35,075 nucleotides of DNA, taken from positions 1-35,075 of the IMG/VR virus record IMGVR_UViG_3300044825_001288. One strand, 5' to 3'. Position 1 is the stretch's first letter. Every line of letters begins with the position of its first letter. The notes beneath the pieces were generated by a model. It was given only the letters and a program-made list of their open reading frames with translations. It made no database searches and was not told where the DNA came from. A program made the translations under genes and the position numbers. The stretch comes from a virus. Shown here in pieces: positions 7,858-15,094 of the stretch.

Positions 7858-8270
7858 GTCTTCTCGGCAAGGTTGTGCGCGACTACCTCTCAGGCCGGAC
7901 AGGCTACAGCACCTACCTCCCTGGCGGCATCCATCCCGAGCAGGCGCCGCAAGGCTCCTCGCTGCCATTTGCCGTGACGACCGGCAACAGTCGCTCCCGG
8001 CAAATGCACATGGACGGCACGCCAGCGGTGAGCACCGAAGTGATTGAAATGACGATCGTCGCCATGACTCGCTCGGCTGCACAAACCTCGGCCGACTGGA
8101 TCAAGACTCAGCTCCAAGCATCTCCTGCTCGCCAGACTATCGGGAGCACGGTTGTGCATTATTGGAGGATCGAGAACGAGTCGGACGAGTCGCAGGCATT
8201 CGCCGACGGCTCGGACGAGCAGGCTCGCCTGACGACACTCACGATCGTCGGCACCATGGAGGGTGGATAA
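7854..8270 (+). CDS. Tail completion/terminator protein (DUF3168-like)
   Basis: A 138-aa protein in the tail terminator slot between gp10-like and major tail genes. The arrangement (VVRDYLSGRTGYSTYLPGGIHPEQAP near the start, a central EVIEMTIVAMTRSAAQTSADWIKTQL strand-helix, and a last beta strand LTTLTIVGTMEG) fits DUF3168/gpU-like tail terminator folds. Sequence conservation in this family is low, so position and secondary-structure pattern carry the assignment. It overlaps both neighbours (ATGA at 7854, TAATG at 8270). Confidence 0.7.
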   Translation: MSLLGKVVRDYLSGRTGYSTYLPGGIHPEQAPQGSSLPFAVTTGNSRSRQMHMDGTPAVSTEVIEMTIVAMTRSAAQTSADWIKTQLQASPARQTIGSTVVHYWRIENESDESQAFADGSDEQARLTTLTIVGTMEGG

Positions 8271-8713
8271 TGAAAGTTCTTGCCGCAGGCGCCACAGCGT
8301 CCATTGCCACGATCACCGCGTCCGGTGGCGTTGAAACCACTGGCAGCGCTTCCTCGCTGGCCAATCTGGTGAGCATCGGCACCAACAGCCAGACGGCCGC
8401 CACGAGCGACCAGACTGGCTTGTCCGACACGACAATCGTGAAGTACCCCGCTCGCGTTGATCCTGGCACCGTTCAGCTTGAGTTCTTCCTTGACGACACC
8501 GCGACGGCAAGCAACCAGCTCACCTCTTTCAAGAGCAAGCTGACGGCGAAAACCAAGTGCGTTGTCACCGTGGACTTCAGCGGCACGGCAATCGACACGC
8601 TTCTGAGCTACACCGGCTATGTGACGGATGTGACGACTCCGAATGTGGCGGCCAGCGACGACACCCTGCGTTACACCGTGACGCTGACTCTGTCGAGCGC
8701 GCTTCCTTCCTAA
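8270..8713 (+). CDS. Major tail protein (tube)
   Basis: A 147-aa, Thr/Ser/Val-rich beta-strand protein directly before the tail chaperone genes, the usual place of the siphovirus tube protein. Strands such as VQLEFFLDD, CVVTVDFSG and DTLRYTVTLTLSSAL support a tube-type beta sandwich. It is shorter than many lambda V-type proteins but within the known range. The ATG at 8270 is chosen because it overlaps the previous stop (TAATG). The upstream in-frame extension would run through the terminator gene and is rejected. Confidence 0.8.
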   Translation: MKVLAAGATASIATITASGGVETTGSASSLANLVSIGTNSQTAATSDQTGLSDTTIVKYPARVDPGTVQLEFFLDDTATASNQLTSFKSKLTAKTKCVVTVDFSGTAIDTLLSYTGYVTDVTTPNVAASDDTLRYTVTLTLSSALPS

Positions 8714-8721
8714 CGAGGTGA

Positions 8722-9096
8722 ATGATGGCTCTGGACAAGGCCGGCATCCTGGCCAAGGCAAAAGTGCGGGTGGAACGCGTCGAGATACCCGAGTGGGGCG
8801 ACGCGGTCCACATGCGAGAGCTGACGGCAGGCGAGCGCGACCTGTACGAGGGGCAGTCCATCGAGGCCAAGGGCATGGCCAAGTGGAAGGATGTCCGGGC
8901 CAAACTGCTCTCCTTGTCTTTGTGTGATCCCGAGGGTGTTCGGCTGTTCGGTGATGGCGACATCTCGCAGCTCAGCGCTTTGCCTGCCGGCATCGCTGAT
9001 CGTCTTTGGGAGCGCGCGCTCAAGCTGAACCGCATGACGAAGGACGATGTGGAGGCTCTGGAAAAAAACTCCGTGAGCGACCAACCCGGCGGCTGA
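8722..9096 (+). CDS. Tail assembly chaperone, short form (gpG-like)
   Basis: A 124-aa zero-frame product. It carries a beta-rich N-terminus (VERVEIPEWGDAVHMRELTAGERDLYE) that is typical of phage tail assembly chaperones binding tape measure protein. The gene lies between the tube and tape measure genes. Near its 3' end, A_AAA_AAC at 9063-9069 is in the correct phase for -1 slippage. The zero-frame stop comes only nine codons later, so most ribosomes make this short form. Two ATGs (8722, 8725) follow CGAGGTGA; the second may be used. Confidence 0.88.
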   Translation: MMALDKAGILAKAKVRVERVEIPEWGDAVHMRELTAGERDLYEGQSIEAKGMAKWKDVRAKLLSLSLCDPEGVRLFGDGDISQLSALPAGIADRLWERALKLNRMTKDDVEALEKNSVSDQPGG

Positions 9097-9395
9097 TGTT
9101 CGCCTTGGCCGGCCATCTTGGCATGACGGTGGCCGAGCTTGGAGAGCGGATGACGGCGAGCGAGCTGTCGGAGTGGATCGCGCTCATGACAGTCGAGCCA
9201 TGGGGACAGGCTCGCGGGGACATTCAGGCGGCGACGGCGGCGTGGGCTGCGACCGCTCCCTGGGCGAAGGATGTCAGTCTGGCGGACTTCTTGCCACGGT
9301 ACGGGGAGGAGTCGAGGCAGCAGGAGCTGACGCCGGAGCAGGCCAGGGCGATCCTGCTGGCGAGCGGAGCGGTGGAGGTGAAGCGTCGTGGCTAG
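8722..9395 (+). CDS. Tail assembly chaperone, -1 frameshift fusion (gpGT-like)
   Basis: Predicted 224-aa product: residues 1-116 in the zero frame, then a -1 shift at A_AAA_AAC (9063-9069), entering a frame that continues LRERPTRRLMFALAGHLGMT and reaches the stop at 9393-9395. The second frame has the typical GpT-like pattern LAGHLGMTVAELGERMTASELSEWIALMTVEPWGQARGDIQAATAAW, common in second-frame halves of tail chaperones. Alternatively that half could start alone at ATG 9096, which overlaps the stop of the first frame (TGATG). The slippery site and conserved genetic layout make frameshifting the better explanation. It overlaps the tape measure start by 8 nt. Confidence 0.85.
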
Positions 9396-11922
9396 CATCA
9401 TCCGCACTTCGCTCTCGATGGGATGGGATGGCGACGAGGCCATCGCCGGACTCAACAAGCTGGCCGATGCCACGCAAAAAACTGGCCAAGAAATCGACGA
9501 TCTTGCGATCAAGCAGAAGCGCGCAGCCGCCGAACAAAAGGCGTTTGAGAAACGCTTGGAAGGCATGAACGCCTTGGAGCGCCAGGCTGCGATCTTGGCG
9601 CGCGAAACCAAGCAGCGCCGCATGGGTATGACGGCAGGCCAGATCGAAAACGAGATCAAGCAAGAGCAAATCAAGAAGCAAAAAGAGGCGTCTTACGAGT
9701 CGCTGAAAGAACGGCTTCGCGGAATGAATGCGCTGGAGCGCGAGGAATATAAAGCCGCCGAGCGCAAGAAAAAGCTTGTCATGTCGATGACTGCCGATCA
9801 GATTCGGCAGGAGCAGGAAAACGCCAAGAAGCTGGCCGAGCAAGCCAAAAAACGAGATCAAAAAGAATCCGCTTTTGCTGCGCTCAAGGATCGCCTGCGC
9901 GGCATGAACGCCTTGGAGCGGCAAGAATTTAAGAATCAGGAAAGAGAGAAGAAACGGCTGAGCACCATGTCGGCCGCCGAAATCACCAAGGAGATTGAAG
10001 ACAAGCGAATCGCCAAGGAGAAATCATCGTCGTTTGAGGCGTTGAAGAACAAACTGCGCGGCATGAATGCCTTGGAGCGCGAGGAGTTCAAGGAAGAAGA
10101 ACGCAAAAAATCACGGCGGATGAAAATGTCGGCCGAGCAAATTCGCGCCGAAATCGATGCCGAGAAGAAGGGCGAAGAGGCCAAGGCGGCGCAAGCCAAG
10201 AAGGCGGCTGACAAGGCAGCGGCGTGGCAAGAATGGCGCAACAAGTCCCTATTCCAGAAAGCAGCGCACCTAACATCTGGCGCCGCTGACATTCGTGCCG
10301 CCGGCGGCATGGTGTATGGCGCAGCCAGCGGCGTCGCCAACGGCGCGGTGCAGTTCGCTCAGATGGGTGCCGAGCTGGAGTCGATGCAGATCCGCGCGGC
10401 CTACCTGGCCGGGAGCTTCGCCAAAGGCACCAAGGCGATCGAGGACATGCGCCAGGCATCCATGGCGTCGGGGATCGCGCTCAAGGAAAATGTCGCCGCC
10501 ATGACGCAGATGGCCAACGCCGGCATCTCGATGGAGGCATCGACACGCACCGTGCAGCAGGCCTCGGCGGCGGCGGAGCTCCTTGGCGAAAACGGCATGG
10601 CCAGCATCTCTGGCAGCATCTCGGCGCTGTTCAAGGCTGGCACGGCAAGTTCAGGCGAGCTGGATGCGCTGCAATCGCAAGGCATCCATGTCTACGAAGA
10701 GCTGGCCAAGGTGCTGGAGAATACGACAGGCAAGACGCACTCGCTCGAAGAGGCGATGGGAGCGGTGCGGGAAGGCGCCGTTTCCAGCGGCGAGGCGGTG
10801 CGTGCCGTCATGGCGGCCAGCAACAATCAAGAAATGCAGGACGCCGCCGCTCGCTTTGCCGGCTCGTTTGAGGGACAAGTCAGGCGCTTAAAAACGACAA
10901 TGGAGGACACCTTCCGCGAGATCTCCAAGCTGTTCCTCGACAGTTTCGACATCACCTCGATTGCCGCCGGCCTGCGCGGTGCCTTCATGGCGATCAGAGA
11001 CATCGTCAAGGAAATCGCCAACACCTTCTTGCCGGTGATCGATCCGAAAGACAAGGCAAAGGGAGTCGAAAACACTTTCCGCGCCATGCGTGACATCGTT
11101 TACGACTTGGCCGAAAGAATGGCGAACGCTGTCATTGATTTGCGGCAAGCCTTTGAGACGCTGCTGCCAATCATCGAGGCCAACATCAACAAGTTCATGA
11201 AGCGGATGGAATTTGGCTTGTCAGGAATATTTGCCGGCGACGAGATCAACAGGTTTTATGAGTCCGAGGATGCGGTCGCGCGGATGAAGGGACGAGGTGC
11301 CGCAACTCGTGCCGATGCCGCCAAAGCGGGAGTTGGAAAATTCTTTGGCGATGTCCGCGCAGGCGCCGCTGCCAGGGACGCCGCCAACATTGCCAAGCCT
11401 GCCGAGCGCATTGCCGAGGCCAATCGCAAATTGGAAAACCGAGCCGGCGACGCGGCGCTTGCGCTGGAGACGATGGCCAAGAGCGCCAGCAAGTTCGCCG
11501 TTGACACCATGGCGCAAATGCGCACGCCGTTTGAGCAATTTAATTTTGAAGTCAAGAATCTGGCCAAGAGCTGGGACGAGGCCGATCAGGCCGCAAAAAA
11601 CAAGTTGATGACAGGCGACGAACTGAGCAAGTTCCGTGACGCGGCCACGCGCAAAGGCGGCCGACTGCTCCAAGACTTGATCGCCAACAACATCGGCGGT
11701 GAGTCGCAGTTCTCCTCGGGTGCCATTCGTGGCAGCGCCGCCGAAGTCGAGATGCGGGTGCGCGCGCAGTACGGCGAGGAGACGATGTCGATTCAGGAGA
11801 AGATCCGCATCGCCACCGAGCGCGCCGCCTTCAACAGCGACAAGCAGTTGGCATACTCAGCGGCGCTGGTCGACGCATTCGGCAAACAGAAGAACCCACC
11901 AACAGCACAGATGAGCAAGTAA
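9388..11922 (+). CDS. Tail tape measure protein
   Basis: An 844-aa protein that sets tail length and is ejected with DNA. A GTG start follows GGAGGTGA. Residues about 45-265 are a charged coiled-coil region with four copies of a repeat carrying GMNALER (residues 59, 112, 172, 225) followed by an M(T/S)A-x-(Q/E)I segment; spacing is 53, 60 and 53. Residues about 290-560 hold the usual tape measure domain: AAGGMVYGAASGVANGAVQFAQMGAELESMQ, a stretch ending LGENGMASISGSISALFKAG, and FEGQVRRLKTTMEDTFREI. The C-terminal third is helical. The length would correspond to a tail near 125 nm at 1.5 angstrom per residue, a rule of thumb only. Confidence 0.95.
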   Translation: MASIIRTSLSMGWDGDEAIAGLNKLADATQKTGQEIDDLAIKQKRAAAEQKAFEKRLEGMNALERQAAILARETKQRRMGMTAGQIENEIKQEQIKKQKEASYESLKERLRGMNALEREEYKAAERKKKLVMSMTADQIRQEQENAKKLAEQAKKRDQKESAFAALKDRLRGMNALERQEFKNQEREKKRLSTMSAAEITKEIEDKRIAKEKSSSFEALKNKLRGMNALEREEFKEEERKKSRRMKMSAEQIRAEIDAEKKGEEAKAAQAKKAADKAAAWQEWRNKSLFQKAAHLTSGAADIRAAGGMVYGAASGVANGAVQFAQMGAELESMQIRAAYLAGSFAKGTKAIEDMRQASMASGIALKENVAAMTQMANAGISMEASTRTVQQASAAAELLGENGMASISGSISALFKAGTASSGELDALQSQGIHVYEELAKVLENTTGKTHSLEEAMGAVREGAVSSGEAVRAVMAASNNQEMQDAAARFAGSFEGQVRRLKTTMEDTFREISKLFLDSFDITSIAAGLRGAFMAIRDIVKEIANTFLPVIDPKDKAKGVENTFRAMRDIVYDLAERMANAVIDLRQAFETLLPIIEANINKFMKRMEFGLSGIFAGDEINRFYESEDAVARMKGRGAATRADAAKAGVGKFFGDVRAGAAARDAANIAKPAERIAEANRKLENRAGDAALALETMAKSASKFAVDTMAQMRTPFEQFNFEVKNLAKSWDEADQAAKNKLMTGDELSKFRDAATRKGGRLLQDLIANNIGGESQFSSGAIRGSAAEVEMRVRAQYGEETMSIQEKIRIATERAAFNSDKQLAYSAALVDAFGKQKNPPTAQMSK

Positions 11923-12860
11923 TGGGGTACACCTTATTCAAAGAAGTTGAGGCAGGCCGGCGCGCAAGCGTCGATCAGCGCTACCAGCGCACCTACTCCC
12001 GCGTGTTTGTCATCCGCACCGACGCATCGTCTTATGGTCCCTACTATGCCGGCTCGCATCCATCCCTGCCGGCGATCTGGTCGGCACATCCCGAGGATGC
12101 CTATGCTCGCTGCACCTCGCTGGATGTGCAGCAGGAAAGCGGTGATCCTTACCAGTGGCGAGTGACGGCCAATTATGCCTACTACGCCGATCAGGGATCA
12201 GCCGCCAGCACCGGCGATCCTGCCGTCGACAACCAGCAGAAAGGACAGGATCCTGCCGACCGCGTGCAGTCGCCGTTGTCGAGGCCGAGGGATTACCAGA
12301 TCTCGACGACGAGCTACAAAGTCGCAACGGCCACAGCATGCAACACATCCACCAACGCCTACACCGTGCCGGTGGTGAACTCGGCTGGCGATCCGTTCCT
12401 GCCGCCGTTGGAAACGGAGCGCGGCGCCGCCACGATCACCGTCGGCCTAAATAGCACCAGCGCGCCATCGGCGTCATGGATTCAGGCCATCGGCTATGTG
12501 AACGCCAGCAGTTACACCATCGGGCCGTATGTCATCGGTGCCGGCTTGGCCAAGCTCGACAGCGTCTCGGCGCAGCGTGCCTTTGAAAACAACCTTTCGT
12601 ATTGGCGCTGGTCGCTGGTGTTCTCGTACCGTCCGCTCGGCTGGGCGGTTGTCGTCATGGATGCCGGCAAGCGTGAGAAGTCCGCCATCACTGGCGAAAT
12701 GCGGAACATCACGATGAACGGCGTGCCTGTGTCGTCGCCTGTGCCTTTGAACGGCAGCGGCTACAAGCTGAGCAGGAGCGCGATCGAGGCCGATCCTGTC
12801 GGCGCCTACACCTACCTGACTTTCCATGTGTACCCACGCGTGGCATTCCCGAGTTTGTGA
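11922..12860 (+). CDS. Tail protein of unknown function
   Basis: A 312-aa protein directly after the tape measure, where siphophages place distal tail or baseplate proteins. It is rich in Tyr, Ser and beta-strand patterns. Notable segments are VDQRYQRTYSRVFVIRTDA at the N-terminus, PLETERGAATITVGLN in the middle, and FENNLSYWRWSLVFSYRPLG near the end. There is no signal peptide, transmembrane segment or enzyme motif. The ATG overlaps the previous stop by one base. I infer a tail-tip role from position only. Confidence 0.65.
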   Translation: MGYTLFKEVEAGRRASVDQRYQRTYSRVFVIRTDASSYGPYYAGSHPSLPAIWSAHPEDAYARCTSLDVQQESGDPYQWRVTANYAYYADQGSAASTGDPAVDNQQKGQDPADRVQSPLSRPRDYQISTTSYKVATATACNTSTNAYTVPVVNSAGDPFLPPLETERGAATITVGLNSTSAPSASWIQAIGYVNASSYTIGPYVIGAGLAKLDSVSAQRAFENNLSYWRWSLVFSYRPLGWAVVVMDAGKREKSAITGEMRNITMNGVPVSSPVPLNGSGYKLSRSAIEADPVGAYTYLTFHVYPRVAFPSL

Positions 12861-13594
12861 TGGCAGGCTACCTTGTCAGCGAAGACGATCTGAAGCGGCT
12901 CAGCGCCGTGCTCATGGATTATGAGCGCGGCGTGCTGACTCGGCAGAAGTTCCAAGAGGAGACGGCCGGCCAGCTCCCGGTGATGCATGTCGTCAAGGTA
13001 AGCGGCGCGGCATCAGGCGGCAGCTATCCCGGCTACCTGCAAGAGTACAACGAGACAACCGCCACCTGGACAAACCTCGGCACCATTTTGATCAGGGAAG
13101 TCAACGGCGCCGCGCTCACCACAGATCAGCGGTACATCGGCCGTTATGCCGGCGATGTGGCATCAGGTGCGGTTTACCTCGTGCTGGCTGGTGGTGGTGG
13201 CGGTGGTGCCATCCTGTCGCTGGATTTCGTCACCTCCATCTCCTGCGTCGATGGCGTAATCACGCCGGTTTACTCAACCATATGCATCCCCGGCGGTTAC
13301 ATCTGCACCACAACGACAACCACGACAACAGCGGCGCCGACCAGCTCCACCAGCTCGACCTCGACGAGTTCAACTAGTTCAACATCGACCAGCTCAACCA
13401 GTTCAAGCACGACAAGCACGACCACGACATGCGACGCCAATGGTCCCGCTGGATATACCGTTTTTTGCTGGAATGGCACCAACTGGTATGTAGACCAGTA
13501 CAGTTGCAATTCGGGTTATGGAACGCCTGTGTTCCCGAGTTACCCTGGTGCATATATCGGCGATTGCGTCCTTGTATGTTGTGATCCAGTATGA
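12860..13594 (+). CDS. Virion protein with mucin-like Thr/Ser tract and Cys/Trp module
   Basis: A 244-aa protein. The N-terminal third (VSEDDLKRLSAVLMDYERGVL onward) has no recognised domain. A Gly run (about 110-116) follows, then a mucin-like tract made almost only of Thr and Ser with AAP at one point (encoded by about 13307-13429). It ends with a Cys/Trp-rich module: C...GYTVFCWNGTNWYVDQYSC...C..CC. The latter resembles modules in the next two proteins. Position after tape measure and tail-tip genes suggests an exposed tail protein. ATG 12860 overlaps the previous stop (TGATG); a GTG at 12857 is also in frame. The tract is a plausible target for the glycosyltransferase at 15091 (inference). 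Confidence 0.65.
   Translation: MAGYLVSEDDLKRLSAVLMDYERGVLTRQKFQEETAGQLPVMHVVKVSGAASGGSYPGYLQEYNETTATWTNLGTILIREVNGAALTTDQRYIGRYAGDVASGAVYLVLAGGGGGGAILSLDFVTSISCVDGVITPVYSTICIPGGYICTTTTTTTTAAPTSSTSSTSTSSTSSTSTSSTSSSTTSTTTTCDANGPAGYTVFCWNGTNWYVDQYSCNSGYGTPVFPSYPGAYIGDCVLVCCDPV
13307..13429 (+). repeat. Thr/Ser codon low-complexity tract 1
   Basis: Degenerate ACN/TCN/AGY repeat encoding about 41 residues that are nearly all Thr and Ser. The many different synonymous codons suggest selection on the amino acids, not recent slippage only. Confidence 0.85.
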
Positions 13595-13779
13595 CTCACA
13601 TCCCCACCACCATGCCTCCGATCGACTGCCAGTGGCTATGGGATGGCTTCCAGTGGGTGCCTTACGCGCATGAGTCGGGCTGCGTACCTTGCTGGCCGCC
13701 GCTGCAAGACGGAAAGTTCTTCGGCGACATGGTGACGACGGGAAGGACTACGACGCCGCCGCCAAAAGGGGGTGGCTGA
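13591..13779 (+). CDS. Small Cys/Trp-rich protein
   Basis: A 62-aa protein with the same short module as its neighbours: CQWLWDGFQWVPYAHESGC, then PCWPP and a Gly-containing end, with a Thr/Pro-rich tail (TTGRTTTPPPKGGG). It overlaps the preceding stop (ATGA) and the following start (TGATG), so all three are translationally coupled. There is no signal peptide. The module may be a metal-binding or disulfide-stabilised adhesion unit; function is unknown. Confidence 0.6.
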   Translation: MTHIPTTMPPIDCQWLWDGFQWVPYAHESGCVPCWPPLQDGKFFGDMVTTGRTTTPPPKGGG

Positions 13780-14732
13780 TGCCAACAGAGACGACCACGG
13801 AAGCGCCCCCAATAACGACTACCGAAGCTCCTGTAACAACCAGCTCGACATCCTCAACATCAACATCTACTAGTTCGACATCCAGCACCACGACGACAAC
13901 CACGGCCGCGCCATGCACCGGCGGCTGCACTTGGCGATGGAGCGCGGCCGGCCAGACATGGCTGAAATACGGCACCGGCAACTGCTCGACGGGATGCTCA
14001 TGCCAAGCGCCGACATCGCCGGGAACAGAAGACGGCGAGTATCAGACGGTGTCATGTGGTCGGCTGACATGTCAGGCGTGCTGCGGCGGACAAAACACTG
14101 AATGCTGCCCTATTGTTGTGACATGTGGTGACTGTTCAAGCCAGCCAATTCGCTTCCCAAGCAAATTGTTTGTAACTTTTTTAGATTCAGATGGAGAGTG
14201 TCCATGTTTGAATGGATTAGAATTTGAACTAAATTCCATGCCGGTATCGGCTAGATTACCGCAGCCAACCGATGGCTCAGTGATTCATGGATTCTGGAGA
14301 TTTAGGCCAAGTTATGGAATTTATGGATACTACGACAATAACTGTAAGGATAACGAAGACACTATTTTATGCGATGGAAATACGGCGTTTTATTACCCTG
14401 CATGCCAATATGCTTATAGCAATGGGCCTCAATTGACATTGTCGCAGAACCCTATTGGTGTCTGTAATTTTAATTTCTTCTGGTCTCTTACTTTTGATCA
14501 ATTTGTTTTAAATGATAAAAGAATTATTGCTAATGCTGCATCTGATGGAGCAATTTTTCCTTCTGAGTCGACTACAGTTTTTCCTTGTCAAAGTCCGTTT
14601 TTTTTAGAATTTACTTATTTATATTTTAGTAACACCAACCAGTACGATTCAGATCCATTTGCTTGTTTTGAATCCAATATACCTCCATATCGAACATCTT
14701 TAAGAAAATTCAAGGTGACAATCACCGAATGA
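13779..14732 (+). CDS. Receptor-binding-like protein: mucin-like linker, Cys module, AT-rich C-terminal domain
   Basis: A 317-aa protein. Residues about 4-46 are a Thr/Ser/Glu/Pro mucin-like tract. Residues about 47-125 contain a Cys/Trp module (CTGGCTWRWSAAGQTW, then repeated Cys pairs). Residues about 125-317 form a beta-rich domain full of aromatic residues. The DNA switches from GC-rich to clearly AT-rich near 14110 and back at about 14730, exactly with the C-terminal domain, as expected for a domain swapped in from another source. Such exchange is typical of receptor-binding tail proteins. ATG 13779 overlaps the previous stop. Confidence 0.65.
   Translation: MPTETTTEAPPITTTEAPVTTSSTSSTSTSTSSTSSTTTTTTAAPCTGGCTWRWSAAGQTWLKYGTGNCSTGCSCQAPTSPGTEDGEYQTVSCGRLTCQACCGGQNTECCPIVVTCGDCSSQPIRFPSKLFVTFLDSDGECPCLNGLEFELNSMPVSARLPQPTDGSVIHGFWRFRPSYGIYGYYDNNCKDNEDTILCDGNTAFYYPACQYAYSNGPQLTLSQNPIGVCNFNFFWSLTFDQFVLNDKRIIANAASDGAIFPSESTTVFPCQSPFFLEFTYLYFSNTNQYDSDPFACFESNIPPYRTSLRKFKVTITE
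13786..13910 (+). repeat. Thr/Ser codon low-complexity tract 2
   Basis: A second Thr/Ser-rich tract with interspersed Glu-Ala-Pro, at the N-terminus of the next large protein. It is similar in design to tract 1 and again uses mixed synonymous codons. Confidence 0.85.
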
Positions 14733-15094
14733 AACCCTGCAACCACACGCCACCGAAACACGGCTGCCGCCTCTGCTGGCTGTTTGAGCATGACGCACGC
14801 TACCGGCAACTCTGGGGCGGTGATCCTGCCACGGTGACGGCACCAGTGGCGCAGGCGCCGGCGCCGCCACAGCCAACAGCAGAGCAACTGGCCAAGCTGG
14901 AGCAAATCAAAACGGTGATCAGAAAGCCGTGCGTTCACCTTGGCATGGCGCTGGAGGAAAAGCCATCGTGTGGGTGCGGTGGCAAACCGGCACTGCTGCA
15001 CGAGTGCGGCGTGTACGGGAAATGCCGACCATATGCTCCACGGCAGAACGAAGTGCGCGAGTGCGTCGGGTGCGACAGGTATCAGCCTGAATGA
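14729..15094 (+). CDS. Cys/His-rich putative zinc-binding protein
   Basis: A 121-aa protein with two Cys clusters separated by a Pro/Ala-rich linker: an N-terminal CNHTPPKHGCRLCW (C-x-H...C-x-x-C), and a C-terminal cluster with CVHLG, CGCGG, HECGVYGKC and ECVGC. This suggests two small zinc-binding folds. A similar N-terminal cluster ends the portal protein. It overlaps both neighbours by ATGA and is coupled directly to the glycosyltransferase, so a partner or targeting role for that enzyme is plausible. Function is otherwise unknown. Confidence 0.6.
   Translation: MKPCNHTPPKHGCRLCWLFEHDARYRQLWGGDPATVTAPVAQAPAPPQPTAEQLAKLEQIKTVIRKPCVHLGMALEEKPSCGCGGKPALLHECGVYGKCRPYAPRQNEVRECVGCDRYQPE

Noticed and set aside
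13689-13778. Longer N-terminus for the protein at 13779
   Set aside because: The extension overlaps the 62-aa gene in another frame; ATG 13779 sits on its stop, as elsewhere in this operon.
13307-13910. CRISPR array or simple satellite in the ACN/TCN-rich tracts
   Set aside because: No regular repeat-spacer spacing; the tracts are in-frame Thr/Ser codons with varied synonyms.
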